Source of the DNA: Erodium maritimum
Lineage: Eukaryota > Streptophyta > Magnoliopsida > Geraniales > Geraniaceae
Length of the DNA stretch: 64,000 nucleotides
Reading direction: 5' to 3'
NCBI GenBank assembly: GCA_963921825.1
Contig: OY997593.1
Location: forward strand, 61,178,039 to 61,242,038
Shown: positions 1 through 11,292 of the stretch, in pieces
Layout of the letters: every line of letters starts with the position of its first letter
How positions within the stretch are numbered: the first letter of the stretch is position 1
The notes under the pieces: model-generated
Database searches by the model: none
What the model was told of the DNA's origin: nothing
What the model saw: the letters and a program-made list of their open reading frames with translations, nothing else
Position numbers and translations under genes: made by a program

Positions 1-2249
1 ATTGGCGAGTCTCTATTCACACTTACCTAACTATTTTTATATGTGGAGTGGTTAACTTGTAACGCTCACAAACCCTTGAAACATTTGTATATTTCTCAAT
101 TGTGGGTTTCTTCTATTGCTTAATTTGAATTAGTTTATTGTACCTATAAATAAAAGTAATAGCTTGGTTTGATGTCAGAAAAACGGTCAAAACTCGCTTG
201 GGTTGGGTCAGATATGGGTTTATTACTCGCAGGATAAACTAGAGAATCGGGTAAAAGGAAAAGCGGGAACTTGGTCCATACACGTGTCGAGACCATGATG
301 CGACTACTCAATAAGTGGGGCCCATTTAAAGTAGTAAAGAGATATGCTATGTCTGAAGAGCAATCACAGTGACTTGGCTGGCTGGGATGTTCGTATAGGT
401 TGGAGGACCTTATTGGGTTATGTGATCCAGACAGTGTAATTATGAATTCAGAAACTGCACATAAATTTGAGGGACTGGTTTGTAATTATGATCTCAATCT
501 AAGCAGAACCAGCTTAATTTAAATCGTCATGTCAGACGTCAGTAACCCCGGGCCCACATCACCCACCTAATATTTAATTTCCAGCTTTACCCCTACGCTT
601 GACGTAGATAATGCTACGCCGCACAGACAGGTCACGATTTGACTCAACTAAGGCAATCTCGACCGTTGATCTTGATACAAGACAAAGAGCTCGCCACTGG
701 CCCTCTGATTGGAAGACTAATGATGGATACGCCGAAGGAAGTGGATGGGATGGACCACACACGCAACAACACCGAAATGCAAAGTTTTAATGCAAAATTA
801 AATCACTGACTCAATTACATGTTTAAACTAAATGTCATTGTCTTGACTAATTATAATTTTATGTCATATCATAAAATAATTAACCTATAGTATTTGTCAT
901 TTAAATTTTAGAGATAGAGAAACCAAAACCGTAGGGTAGAGTGTAAATGGTGAAACAAACAAATTTGAACAAGAGAGCCAAAATAGGGCTCCAAATCCAA
1001 TCATGGGAGGGTTTTGAAAGCGATTGGAGCATGAGACGGCGAAAGCGAGTGAGCATACCTTTCTCTCCCCCACCTCTTATCTTCAATTGGTCATGAGGGT
1101 CGTCATGTTAGTTATCCCAAAACTATTCAATATAAAATAATAAAAGAGAGATTTAAATTCATTGAAAACGAGAGCCTAATTTAATATCCAGCCATTTAAT
1201 TATTGAATAAATTAGTACAGATTACGCCACTTGTTTAATAGTTTATCACTCTAATCTCCGATCACGATTAGGCTGCTTACAGGTTGAATAATAGGTTGCT
1301 TACAGGGGTTTTCATAGAATTTCGTTTTCAACGAAACAGACATTGTTAATACTTAAAACACATTTCAAAATATAATCTCCGATTAGGCTTTGTCGCTGTC
1401 CTGCTCGGCATGTTCTCGTGAACTTTAAAGTTGGGAAATTATACTAATAGGCTAATAACTAATTCCATGTTCCATAACTACACTCATTTGTATCTGTATG
1501 TTTAAGATAATCTAAAGCAACCCATTTTAAAAGTACAAATAATGACCTGATTAATAAACAAATGGAGAATGACGCGTTACGTGTTTGGTGCAGTACATGC
1601 ACAGGAAAGATGTTAATTTTGGAAAGTAATTAGAAACAATCACCATTAAATATGTATTGCATTCCTAAATTTCAATACCCAGACATTATTGTACTTTTAC
1701 ACACATACTTATCTAAATTGGATTGGACAAGGATGGGAAAAAACTAAAAAGAGCTTTGTTGTGTTGTGGATGGTTAATGAACGAGGCAACGCCGAAGCTT
1801 CTTGGTGATGCATCAACGTTTGCTTGGGAAGTTTGCATCCTATGAAAAAAGTAAGGGAAAGAGGAGAGATTGAAGTGCTCTTCAAGCAATGAAAAATGCA
1901 ACATGAGGCATGGCCTTTACCTTTTAACATAGTCAAGACAATTTGGTTTCAAACAACCTTAGATTCATCGAATTTCATGGCATTATTAAAAACACTTGTC
2001 TTAGAGATAAGGTTATAACCATAAAATCACTGAAAATGTAATATGGACATGGTCACTGATATCATGAAGAGAAAACTACTAACTTCATCAGGATAATTAA
2101 GTTTGAACCAAGTTAAAACATTCAAACAGAAAGGTAATCAGAATTCGAATCCAAAATCAATGTTTCTGATTTCATAGTAGTATCAGACTCTCCAACAAAA
2201 CCAATCAGTAATCACCCTGACCTTGCTTCCTTGTCTTTCCAATTGTTCT
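1..2249. other. AT-rich flank downstream of the GRAS gene; no gene seen
   Basis: I see no conserved reading frame, RNA gene or delimited transposon here. The part nearest 2249 must hold the 3' untranslated region of the minus-strand GRAS gene, but I cannot place its poly(A) site. A short direct repeat around 'ggttgcttacagg' occurs near 1270-1305. The remaining short open frames have no recognisable composition or motif. Confidence 0.5.
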
Positions 2250-4385
2250 TCAGCACCTCCAAGCCGAGGCAGAAACTAGCTCCCGGCCCTGCCAACAGAG
2301 CATGAGTGATGCTTGGCGCTTCTCCACGTGAAACCCTCTCACCGGCGTCCTCCTCACCACACACTCCGCCTGAGTTTCAGTGTAATTACTAAACGACACG
2401 GGTGAGAAGCCGGCAGCTGCAAAGAGGGTTTTCCGGAGGGGCATTTTGTCGGGGGCACGAAGACGGCCCAAGACGGTGCTTTCAATCCTGGGCTGAAGGA
2501 GGAACCTCTCGATCTTGTTGACAGAGTCGGGTGTGGCATTAACAGCATCCAGAGACTCCAAGAGATGCATGTAGGATTGTAAGGCGTGAAGGAAGTGTTG
2601 TGGGAATGGCAGATCGCTCCTATCACATCCTCTATCCAATGACACCACGATTTTGGGGGATAGCTGCTTCACGAGCCTGAGGAGAGCCGGGAATGCTGAG
2701 GGTTGATCTGCAGACGACCACATGGGAAAGTTCACGGCAACGGACTCATTGTCGGATGATGGGAAAATGGGCAGTGAATACGAAGATTGGTCCAACAAAT
2801 CCAAATTCACAACTTCAAGCTCGAAATTCAAACCGATGTCGCAGGCAAATTGGGCGAGGTTTTCGCGCATGAGCTCCAGCTCCACAGGGTGGTGGGTGGA
2901 AGGAGAAGCGAAAGCAGTGATTTTTAAGGACGGAGCACCTCTGTTCCTCATTGGAAGCTCCTGCATGAAGGAAGCCCACTGAGCACCAAACCCAATATCG
3001 AAATCGAAAATGTGTATACGATCGGCATCTGAGAGGGCTTCGAGCAATGCCTGGTTGCAGGTGAAATTGACGAACTGGATGAGCGGAGAGACCTCGGAGA
3101 AGACCTTGTAGGCGCCCATTTTAAAGATGACATCGAAGGGTGTGGGGGCACGAGGTGGGGGAGGGTTGTTGGTGAGGAGGAGCAGTTGCAGAGCCTCCTT
3201 GAAGTAGAAAGCAGCCCTGTGAAGGGGGTTTCCAGCTGGGGAGAGCTGGTGATTGAGCCGCGCCAATATCATCTGCGCGTGTGACAAGTTCCCAGACCCT
3301 ACCTGCTCCGCGGCCTTGTAGAGTTGGTCCAGCAGAGCGTGCTGACCCGTTTCGTCGCCAGGTCCCATGAGCTTCTGCTTGTTCACGGGCATCAGCTGAT
3401 TCTGGTGCTGGTGCTGCCGGAGCAACATCTCGTGGCCGGGATCTGAAAAGAGGGCTTTTGGGATCTGAGGGTTTGGGTCCAGTGAACCGGTATTGTGGCG
3501 CTTGGGTTGGGGGTGGAGGAACTGTTGCTCTTGCTGACCTGTCAACGGTGAAGGCATGAAAAAGTTTGGGTTTTGGGGGTGCTGATGGCTCATCAGGAGC
3601 TGCGAATGCGAATTGAATATCTGAGGCTTCTCGTCAGGAGATTCAAATTGTGGATACATCGAAACTTGAGGAAAATTGGCACCTGCATAAGAAAAAATAC
3701 GGTTGCTGTTGCTAAACCCAACTCCAGAAACATTGTAATTACTCAATGCGACTGTACTAATGTTTCCATTACCATGGTTGTTCGAAGAAAACGCGGACCC
3801 AGGAAAGGCGAAATTTGGATTGCCGGAGACACCGATCTGGTCGAACCCATGACTCTGATCGGCCCCTATCAAGCCAGCATTGCCATGGAAATCGAGCGGA
3901 TTGCTGTTCCCGCTCTGCAACAGCTGCTTGAGACCAAAAGACGATTCGTCCACGTCGCCGGCGATCCATCGGAGGAGAGACTGCTCCTGGTTGGGGGAAG
4001 CGGCGGACTCAGACATCACGCCCACCCAATCTTCCAAGCCACCGCCGAGTCCACATCGATGTCCTCCGGTAACAGCCTCGAGCCCGGTGGTAATGGGCTG
4101 GAGGTCAGAGGCCCACTCGTCTTTCCGGGAGCAGCTGGGTTCGGAGGAGGCGGCAGCGGCCGGGTGAAGAGCCGCAACGGCGGCAGAGGGGTCGGGTCCA
4201 CCGCCGCCGAAGGAGGAAGAGAGAGTGGAAGCCGATGTGGGAGGGCTCGGGCTTCTTCTCATGTGAAGAACAGAGGTGGGCTCGTAGCTAGCGAACTCTT
4301 CTTTCTTCCACTTTTGCTCAGAACAAATGGAAGCAAAACCTGCAATTTCTAAGACCCCCTTCCCGTCCAGATATTTAAAGGGCAT
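2250..4385 (-). CDS. HAM: GRAS transcription factor, HAIRY MERISTEM / SCL6-22-27 type
   Basis: A nuclear transcriptional regulator of the GRAS family, HAM branch. In other plants HAM proteins keep shoot meristem cells undifferentiated and act with WUSCHEL-type partners (family knowledge). The single-exon frame gives 711 residues from the chosen ATG at 4385. What shows the family: an N-terminal EPTSVL..RSPSPPTS motif, the GLEDWV block and NQEQSLLRWI. The C-terminal GRAS domain has a VHIID-like IHIFDFDIGFGAQWASFMQ, and the protein ends in the SAW segment with RGFHVEKRQ and SASAWRC. I chose the MPFKYLDGKGVLE start because HAM proteins begin with a similar MP..F....G.GV motif. An in-frame ATG at 4541 would add 52 non-conserved residues. 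A miR171 site lies inside the frame. No frameshift or stop is visible, so the gene looks functional. The exact orthologue (SCL6, 22 or 27) is not decided. Confidence 0.94.
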   Translation of the reverse strand: MPFKYLDGKGVLEIAGFASICSEQKWKKEEFASYEPTSVLHMRRSPSPPTSASTLSSSFGGGGPDPSAAVAALHPAAAASSEPSCSRKDEWASDLQPITTGLEAVTGGHRCGLGGGLEDWVGVMSESAASPNQEQSLLRWIAGDVDESSFGLKQLLQSGNSNPLDFHGNAGLIGADQSHGFDQIGVSGNPNFAFPGSAFSSNNHGNGNISTVALSNYNVSGVGFSNSNRIFSYAGANFPQVSMYPQFESPDEKPQIFNSHSQLLMSHQHPQNPNFFMPSPLTGQQEQQFLHPQPKRHNTGSLDPNPQIPKALFSDPGHEMLLRQHQHQNQLMPVNKQKLMGPGDETGQHALLDQLYKAAEQVGSGNLSHAQMILARLNHQLSPAGNPLHRAAFYFKEALQLLLLTNNPPPPRAPTPFDVIFKMGAYKVFSEVSPLIQFVNFTCNQALLEALSDADRIHIFDFDIGFGAQWASFMQELPMRNRGAPSLKITAFASPSTHHPVELELMRENLAQFACDIGLNFELEVVNLDLLDQSSYSLPIFPSSDNESVAVNFPMWSSADQPSAFPALLRLVKQLSPKIVVSLDRGCDRSDLPFPQHFLHALQSYMHLLESLDAVNATPDSVNKIERFLLQPRIESTVLGRLRAPDKMPLRKTLFAAAGFSPVSFSNYTETQAECVVRRTPVRGFHVEKRQASLMLCWQGRELVSASAWRC
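3250..3270 (-). promoter_or_regulatory. miR171 target site inside the HAM coding sequence
   Basis: The plus strand at these 21 positions reads as the mature plant miR171 sequence as I know it (TGATTGAGCC..., ending CCAATATC). The minus-strand mRNA is therefore its complement with no mismatch that I can see. The codons encode ILARLNH, near residues 372-378, the position where HAM-type GRAS genes classically carry the site. The mRNA should be cleaved between miRNA positions 10 and 11, near 3260. This is a strong marker for the HAM/SCL6 subfamily. Confidence 0.95.
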
Positions 4386-5233
4386 CGTACCAGTAAAGGG
4401 AGAAGCCAGAAAGCACTTATAAAGATGAAAAATGGCCGCGGAGTTGATTTTCAGTTGCAATCGCAATAGCAAGGTGTTGATCTGTCTCCTCCTCCTTGCT
4501 GAAAGCCACCACCATAGCCTATCTCCCGTCTCAACTCTCAACAGAAAACACCCATTTCTGCTTTTACTATTTCACCTTGTGTCTTCTTCTTCTTCTTCCT
4601 CGTTGATGTGTGGTGGAGGGTTTTGTGTCCTAGGCGTAGGGTAGCGTCGTTGCAGAAGTAGTACTCTGTACCCTTCTCTGTTCATCTGCCATGGTTGCGT
4701 GCATCATAAAAAGGGTTCTCTCTCCCTCTCTCTCTCTTACCAGTCCCTATCTCTTTCTCTCTCTAATATTTTTCTCTGCTTTACTTTATTTTCTTAACAC
4801 ATCTATCTCTCTCTCTCTCGGTTTCTGTCACACAACACAAGCCCCGATAGTGCTATGCTGTCTATTGTATCTCCCTTTATTTTACATGTGATTTTGGCCT
4901 TTTGGGGCACTCCTTTCTCTCATCATCAGCCACCCCACCTTTGTAAAATTACCTTTATTACACCATTTCCAGTCCACTTCTTCTTCTCATTACAAAACAA
5001 TTACTAATCTATTTATAAATATTCAACTGAGTATAATACATCATATTATGCTTTCGTTAAGATACATGTGCCAGAAAATGTTTGTATAATTACTGTCAAA
5101 AAACACGTAATTAATTATAGAATGATATTTTCAGGGTATTAGAGAATTAATTTAACTAAAAACTTAAAAGCTAATAGTTGAAGACCATATTCTAACATAA
5201 GAATAAATGAAAACATACATATTGATATTATAA
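4386..5233 (-). promoter_or_regulatory. Leader and promoter side of the HAM gene, GA/CT-rich
   Basis: Upstream of the HAM start (minus strand) lies a region with runs of CTCTCT on the plus strand, so GAGAGA in the transcript sense, densest at 4719-4830. An alternative in-frame ATG at 4541 and short upstream frames lie here. Beyond about 4900 the DNA becomes AT-rich, with 'atttataaat' near 5008. No transcription start can be fixed from sequence alone. Confidence 0.5.
4719..4830. repeat. CT/GA microsatellite-like tract in the HAM leader
   Basis: Interrupted runs of (CT)n, for example 'ctctctccctctctctctc' from about 4719 and another run at 4807-4819. Such GAGA-rich leaders are common in plant developmental genes and can bind BPC/GAGA factors (established for other genes, not shown here). 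Confidence 0.7.
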
Positions 5234-5557
5234 GAGCATCCACAGTCATCTCGCCGGCTGCCGGCGAGATGATTTAAAGAATTGTTTTTTATTCATCTCG
5301 CTGGCTCACCGCCAGCGAGTTCTGCAGTGGGCTGTCGGGGAGGCTCCGGCGAGATGAGAAAAAAACAAGTATAAAACAAAAAAAAATTGCAACACAAACC
5401 CACAAGTTCTCCTCGCCAGCGAGATCTGCTGGCGAGTTCGTTAACGGCTATCCAAGTCGCCAGCGTGCTCCTCGCCTCCACCTCGCCTGCTCCCCGCCTC
5501 CCCCTCGCCGGCGAGATTATCTCGCCAGCTGCTCCTCGCCCACCACTGTAAGTGCTC
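5234..5557. mobile_element. PIF/Harbinger-type MITE (324 bp), TSD TAA
   Basis: The left end GAGCATCCACAGT is mirrored by the right end ACTGTAAGTGCTC. The element is flanked on both sides by TAA (5231-5233 and 5558-5560). A 3-bp TAA/TTA duplication and a GAGCATC-type inverted repeat are typical of Tourist-like elements. The interior is GC-rich and full of the short palindrome CTCGCCGGCGAG and its variants, so it should fold strongly. It has no coding capacity. It lies about 850 bp upstream of the HAM start. Confidence 0.85.
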
Positions 5558-5560
5558 TAA

Positions 5561-7843
5561 AGAAAAGTAATTCATCTTTCCAAGGCAAAAGAAAGACGGT
5601 GGAAGTGGAACGCAAGCTTATTTCTCAAGTTGAAGCAGAGCTACTTTACGGGGCGCAATCTACTTTTGAGCTTCCTTTGTTTAACCGTCGCTTTATTTTA
5701 GGTTGGTTAATAAATGACAAAGCTACATCATATAAAATCTCTCTCCCAGCTTACACAACACAAAGCCCTATAATGGACATTTCCACTTCTAATCTGGACC
5801 CCACTAATCCAAAAACACCACTATTATTTTGCTCTCGCTCTGTCCGGGATCGTTAACCCAAAGCTCCATTGTTCCGAAATTGCCCTCATCTCATATCTTT
5901 ATTTCTCACTGGTACTACAAATCATCAAAACTTCTTTTATAAAATATGCGGTTTGAAATATATTTTTTGAGTGACATCAATATGTCGAAGAAAAGTTTGT
6001 ATAATTTGCGAGACTGAGAAATATTTAGCTTTAAGAAGAAGAAAAAGAAAACAGGCTGTTTGTGATGGGCTTTGTGTTGGGTTCCCATTCCCAAATGCAG
6101 AAAAAGCGAAACTGCAGAAATTGGAGAGCAGATACGAAATTTACTTGGATCGGAAATAAAGCCTATAATTCAAAATAATCTCATTTACTTTTCAGCCCAT
6201 CCAACCTAGCAGTAACTTTCCAATACGACACATATTCGAGTTAAACCCTACAGTAAAAGTTACTGCAACTTTTGTTTTGTCGGCACATTGTCTCAATTCC
6301 TCACGATATATTTTCAATTTATCGCCACCCACGATATCATGATCATTCTAGTTAAAGCCTGTTTACATATGGTTACACTATTAAAAGAAAACTCGATTAA
6401 AGTTAATTAGTTTTTTAAGGAGAGGAGAGATGTGTATTGCACATGGACACTAGCTTTTATTTAGTATTTTCGTATATATATTATGTCAAAGATAAGACCC
6501 AGAGAAATAGTTCACCCACTTAACCCCTCAATCATTTTGGATGGTATGACTGTCAGGGAAAAAAAAGATTTTTTTTAGAGTTTGGACGGTCAAATAAATA
6601 ATCAAATATGTGACCGAAATGTCAGGGGATTAAATATAAACATGATTTGATATGATAATGGTGCCAATGATGGTTAGTTATAATTTTGGTATAAACTAAA
6701 AGGGGACATGAAAACAGATGTAAATACGCAATCCAATCTGATGGATCATGATTCATGCATGATCTGAAGGCCCGAGCATGTCAATGGTGGTGATTGAGCA
6801 AGTTGTCTTACAGTCTTATGTTATTATAAACTTGTCTTAATTGAGATTGTGAATTGGGAAGAGAAAGAAGAAGGTACAATAATGGTGTGTTTTTGTAATG
6901 TGCATGTACAAGGAGACAAAGGGTTGGTACAGCGTAAATTGTTTAGGAAAATCATGATTTCGACATGACAGCAGAGTTAAATATTATAGAATATAGAACA
7001 CAAGTTATTTTTGAATGGATGATCTATAATCTATATCAACCTCAACATCACTGGGTTCTGTTATGATTCGTAATGGATTGAATTGTAGCCAAGATATTGG
7101 GCCGGATACCACCAAACAATGTTGGGCTACATAGACCTCTGTTTAGGTGTCCAATCTACTCTACTTTCATGGCAATTGCTCGGCTCATGGTGGGCTTTTT
7201 GCTCCCTCAACCCGGGTGGATAGGGATATTGGAAAGACAGGGTCAAATTGGAGCATGTGTAAGGGAATGAGCAGCATGGGGTGCTCGTTGAAGTATCGAA
7301 GTTGAATCATCAAATAAAATATTGTATTTATGAGGTTTCGAAAATGGAGGCTTCGAATCTGAATTGGAAAATTCTACAATAACGAAATGCTTGTCGAGAT
7401 GTTCGAAGAGATGCTCATAATTAAAATATTAATTAACAAATTAGTAAAAGAGTTTTAAAATACTTCAAAAATTACAAAAATATATTATTAAAATAATTTA
7501 AAGTAAAAGAAATTAACAAAAAAAAAGAATATTTGTTTATTAAAAACTGAAGATATAATTAATAAATATAGAAAAAGAATTAATGAATATTTTAAAAGTA
7601 TTAGAAAAAAAATTGAATTTATGTATATGAAAGTTAATAAACGAATTTATAAAAAAAAATATTAATGAAATGAAAATTATTAAAAATAAATCAAAATAAG
7701 TTAAAAAAATAAACAATTCTATAAAAAAGTAATAAAAGAATGTATAAAAGAAACGGATTAAAAAAACTGTAAAAAGAAATTAGAAAAGATATAAGAAAAT
7801 AAGTAATAATCAAAAAAGAAAAGATGTTGATATGTTTTTCTTA
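5561..7843. other. AT-rich intergenic DNA, nothing recognised
   Basis: There are short chance frames only. From about 7420 to 7830 the strand is very A-rich, resembling decayed transposon filler. No inverted repeat, duplication or coding motif was found. Confidence 0.5.
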
Positions 7844-9923
7844 GGGTTATTATCATCCGTGTACCCTAAAAATACTTGGTTTTCATCCGAGTACCCTGAC
7901 CAAACTTTATGCCACATCAGTACCCTAACGAAACATTTTATTTCAACTTAGTACCTGTCGTTAGATTTCCATCCATTTTGGATGGAAAAAGGTCATGTGT
8001 CTGGCACATGACCCCATTTAAAAAAAAAATACCCAAAGTACCCTTTTTTTTTTCTTTAAACCCTAATTAATTAAATAAGAATAAAAAATTAATGATTTCA
8101 TCTTATCTCTTTAAAACCTAAACTGATTTCATCTTTATCTCTTCAACACCTAGACTAATTTCATCATCTCTTTAAAACCAACAATTGATTTGCCATCGCC
8201 TCTGTTATTCCTCAGACCTCCCTCTCTCTCTGAAATATATACATGAAATCAAAGCAAATCGTTATAGGGCAGCGAAGCCAGCAAGCTCGGAAGCCACCTC
8301 CGGCGACGCCAGCAAGCTTGGAAGGAGCAAAAGCCGGCCGATAAGGGAAACGAGCTGAAGAAGGCTCGAAACCAGGTGGGGCTTCCAATGACGGCGGGTG
8401 AGTTCAATTTCCATCTACCTCCACCTTCTTCCTCGAGCTCGGACTCCATGGCATGCCTGAAGAAGGTCAGATCCTCAAGCTCGGCTTTGAACTCACAGAT
8501 CCGAGATGGAGCTCGGACTGTGAGGGAAGCAATTTTTGATGACAATAAAGGAGGTAATTCTTTGATTTAGAACTGGAAATACAATACAAAGAGGAATTAC
8601 AGAGATGGCATCCAAAGCTTGCTTCAAGCTTTGATGCCCTACCTTGCTACAAGGTTCCCTGTTATCCGATACATTCAACAACTAGATTACCCAATACTAA
8701 TACTACCTTAGCTATCCCAAAATGGTGTGCATGTTCCTCCTCTTTCAAACCTGCAATTCCCTCTCACCCTTCGTCACGCATCCTTGTCTTCTTCCCTGAG
8801 ACGACGACCCTGTTGACCAAAGACAACGACGTCACGATAACTTGCTCTCTCGTCGACGATTGGGCTTGGGGTGTGATCTTCACTCGGGCTTGGGCCTTCA
8901 GCGACCCTTGGGCCTCGACACACGAACTTCCCTCTTCCGGCCCATCAATCCTTGTAGCCCTGACACGGACTCCATGACAGATCTGAGAAGGACTCGGTGA
9001 ATCGAAATTGATTTTTTGGGTTCTTTTTTGCGCTACTATGCTAACTACATATTTGCCCAAACAATACTGGTCATGACTGTTTGAGATTCTTTTGAGGTTT
9101 TGATTTTTTTTCTTTGTTAGATCTATTCCAGGTGATGTTCTTCCCCATCCTTTTTTGTATATCTCTCATCGTGTGTTGTATGTGTGATGTAGATTTGTAC
9201 TTGTATGGTAATGGATTTGGAGAAAGGAGTTGTTGATATTAATTTGGAGGAAGGAGATCTGGACTGGTGTTTGTTGATTTGGAGAAAGAAAATCCTGGAA
9301 ATTAAATAAAATGAATTAATAAAAGTTAAACAAAAAGGAAACAAGGAAAATAAAATAAATAAATTTAGTGAAAAATGAATCCATAGAAAATAATAAAGGA
9401 AAAACAAAATAATAAGGAACGAAGAATTGAGAAAACTGATAGAGAAAAAATAAAAATAAATAAAACTTATTAATAAATAAAAATAGATCTGATTTTTAAA
9501 AATTAAAAACAGATTTTTCTAAAAAAAGGAATTATCGAACTAAAAAAATTATTTAAAAAAAACTGATTTTATAAAACAAAATTGATTTTTATAAAATAAA
9601 ATCTGATATTTAAAAATAAAAATTGATTTTTTTTATTTTTTTAAATTAATTTTAATTTCTATAAATTTAAAAACTAATTTTTATAAAATAAATAAATAAA
9701 TAAAAATAATTTGTGAAATTCAATGACATGAGTATGAAAATTTGACTGTTAGTGAGGGGTATTTTGGACTTTTTAAGTTTTTAGATGGAAAATAGACAGA
9801 AACTAACGACGGGTACTAAGTTGAAACAACATGTTTCGTTTGGGTACTGAAGTGTCATTAAGTTTAGTCAGGGTACTCGGATGAAAACCAAGTATTTTTA
9901 CGGTACTCGGATGATAATAACCC
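7844..9923. mobile_element. Mutator-like (MULE) non-autonomous TIR element, 2080 bp
   Basis: The ends GGGTTATTATCATCCG and CGGATGATAATAACCC are inverted copies, and the inverted match continues for more than 120 bp (7844 to about 7970, against about 9800-9923) with a few mismatches. The flanks tttttctta (7835-7843) and tttttttta (9924-9932) form a 9-bp duplication with one mismatch. Long TIRs with a 9-bp TSD fit Mutator-like elements. No transposase is present. The interior holds a GC-richer block (about 8245-9060) and then AT-rich filler with repeated ctgattttt motifs. The GC-rich block may be captured host sequence, but I do not recognise it. Confidence 0.85.
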
Positions 9924-9932
9924 TTTTTTTTA

Positions 9933-11292
9933 TTGTAGGGGCATGGGTCGCGCAGGGAGAGAGGACGCGAAGAGGATGGAGGTTCGAGGTCCAGAACGTG
10001 CGTATGGCTTCGGATTCGCGCGTGGCCGGAGCCAAGGCTTCGGAAGCCTTGTGCTCCCCACGTTGGAGCGAGCCGAAGCCTGGGCTTCTGCGGGTCCGAC
10101 ACCTTATTTTGGACCAAGGCTACATATGCTCTAACATGTCGATGTTTGTTCTGGGGAGTATTTCAAAATTTGATATGGAGGATTGAGATGTTTTGATTTT
10201 GAAGTCTTAATTCCAAAATATAGAGATGTCTATAGAGATTTCTCTATGATGCGAAATTTAAATATTAGTTTTTTATGAAATTAGAGAAAACACTTATTAA
10301 CATGAGTATCAGAGACGGACTATTAGGGTTTCTCTCCTCTCTTCTTTTCGTAGCTGTCACGCTTCGTCACTATGATTGTCTTCTCCTTTCATGTTATTGC
10401 AACCAACGGAGGCACCTCCTCATCTTCTCTTTCTTGCGGCAGATATCTACCATGGAGCTCACGAGCCTACTTGCAAGTATCCCCACCATACGACGAGGTA
10501 GTCCTGCTCCCCCTCGAGGAACTACGTGGTGGGTCGACTCGGTATTTCCATATAGGGTTTTCCAAGGGCCGGGGCTCGGCCCCATTGACGTGTTTTAACC
10601 CAACTCGTAATGATCGGATTGCTCAAACTAGAACTCATCCCCGGCCCCAGGCCCATTAGGACATATAGAACCCACCCATTCAAATTATGGGGTGGGCCAC
10701 TGGTTTGCACCGGCCCAATCAGAATAGATTTCAAGCCTACAATTATGAGCTTCAAATTTATATCATTCACCCGATTAACACACAATTTTTTAAGTTTTTT
10801 TTCATTGGCCAATAAGTCATTAAGAAGTGATCAAAGAGTGCTTCAAAACTCTGAATTTGGTCAATTCTTAACAATGAAAAAGGTCCTACCTTACTGAAAT
10901 TTCATCACATATTTAAACATCATATTGTATCAATTGGGGCCGGGCACAGGTGGCTTGTTTTTCTCATTCCATGCCCCGACCCAGTTGTTACCGGGGCCTT
11001 TAATTCCAATCTACTACCGCCCCCGTAACACATTAGGGGCAACCCAATGGGACTGGGTGGGCCGGTTTGACCGGTTGGGCGGGGTTTCGGGTCTATTTTG
11101 GACATCCCTACTTCCACCTCCACCGCAGCTCGACCCACGAACCCACATGGCCAACAACTCCCCACCAACCTTAGTCTGTCATGGCCCTAGGCCAGAATGG
11201 CTCTAGCTTCGCCCCTACGCTGTCCAGTGCAACCCCAAGCCATTTTTAGCCTAAGACAGTCGCTCTCGCTCCTTCACTCGGTCTCTAGGGCT
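9933..11292. other. Unclassified repetitive DNA with GC-rich patches
   Basis: About 9940-10100 is GC-rich without a convincing gene. From 10560 to 11110 there are clusters of GGCCCGG, GGGGCC and ACCGG motifs and a final 'tggacatccct' near 11100, which looks like the subterminal and terminal part of a hAT-type element. I could not find a matching left end or TSD, so no element is called. Confidence 0.4.

Noticed and set aside
3573-4352. 259-residue plus-strand open frame
   Set aside because: It lies antisense to the HAM gene in its low-complexity N-terminal half. No domain, and the minus frame is clearly the conserved one.
5599-5856. 85-residue frame beside the first MITE
   Set aside because: No recognisable motif, AT-rich context and no splice or leader features. 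Treated as chance.
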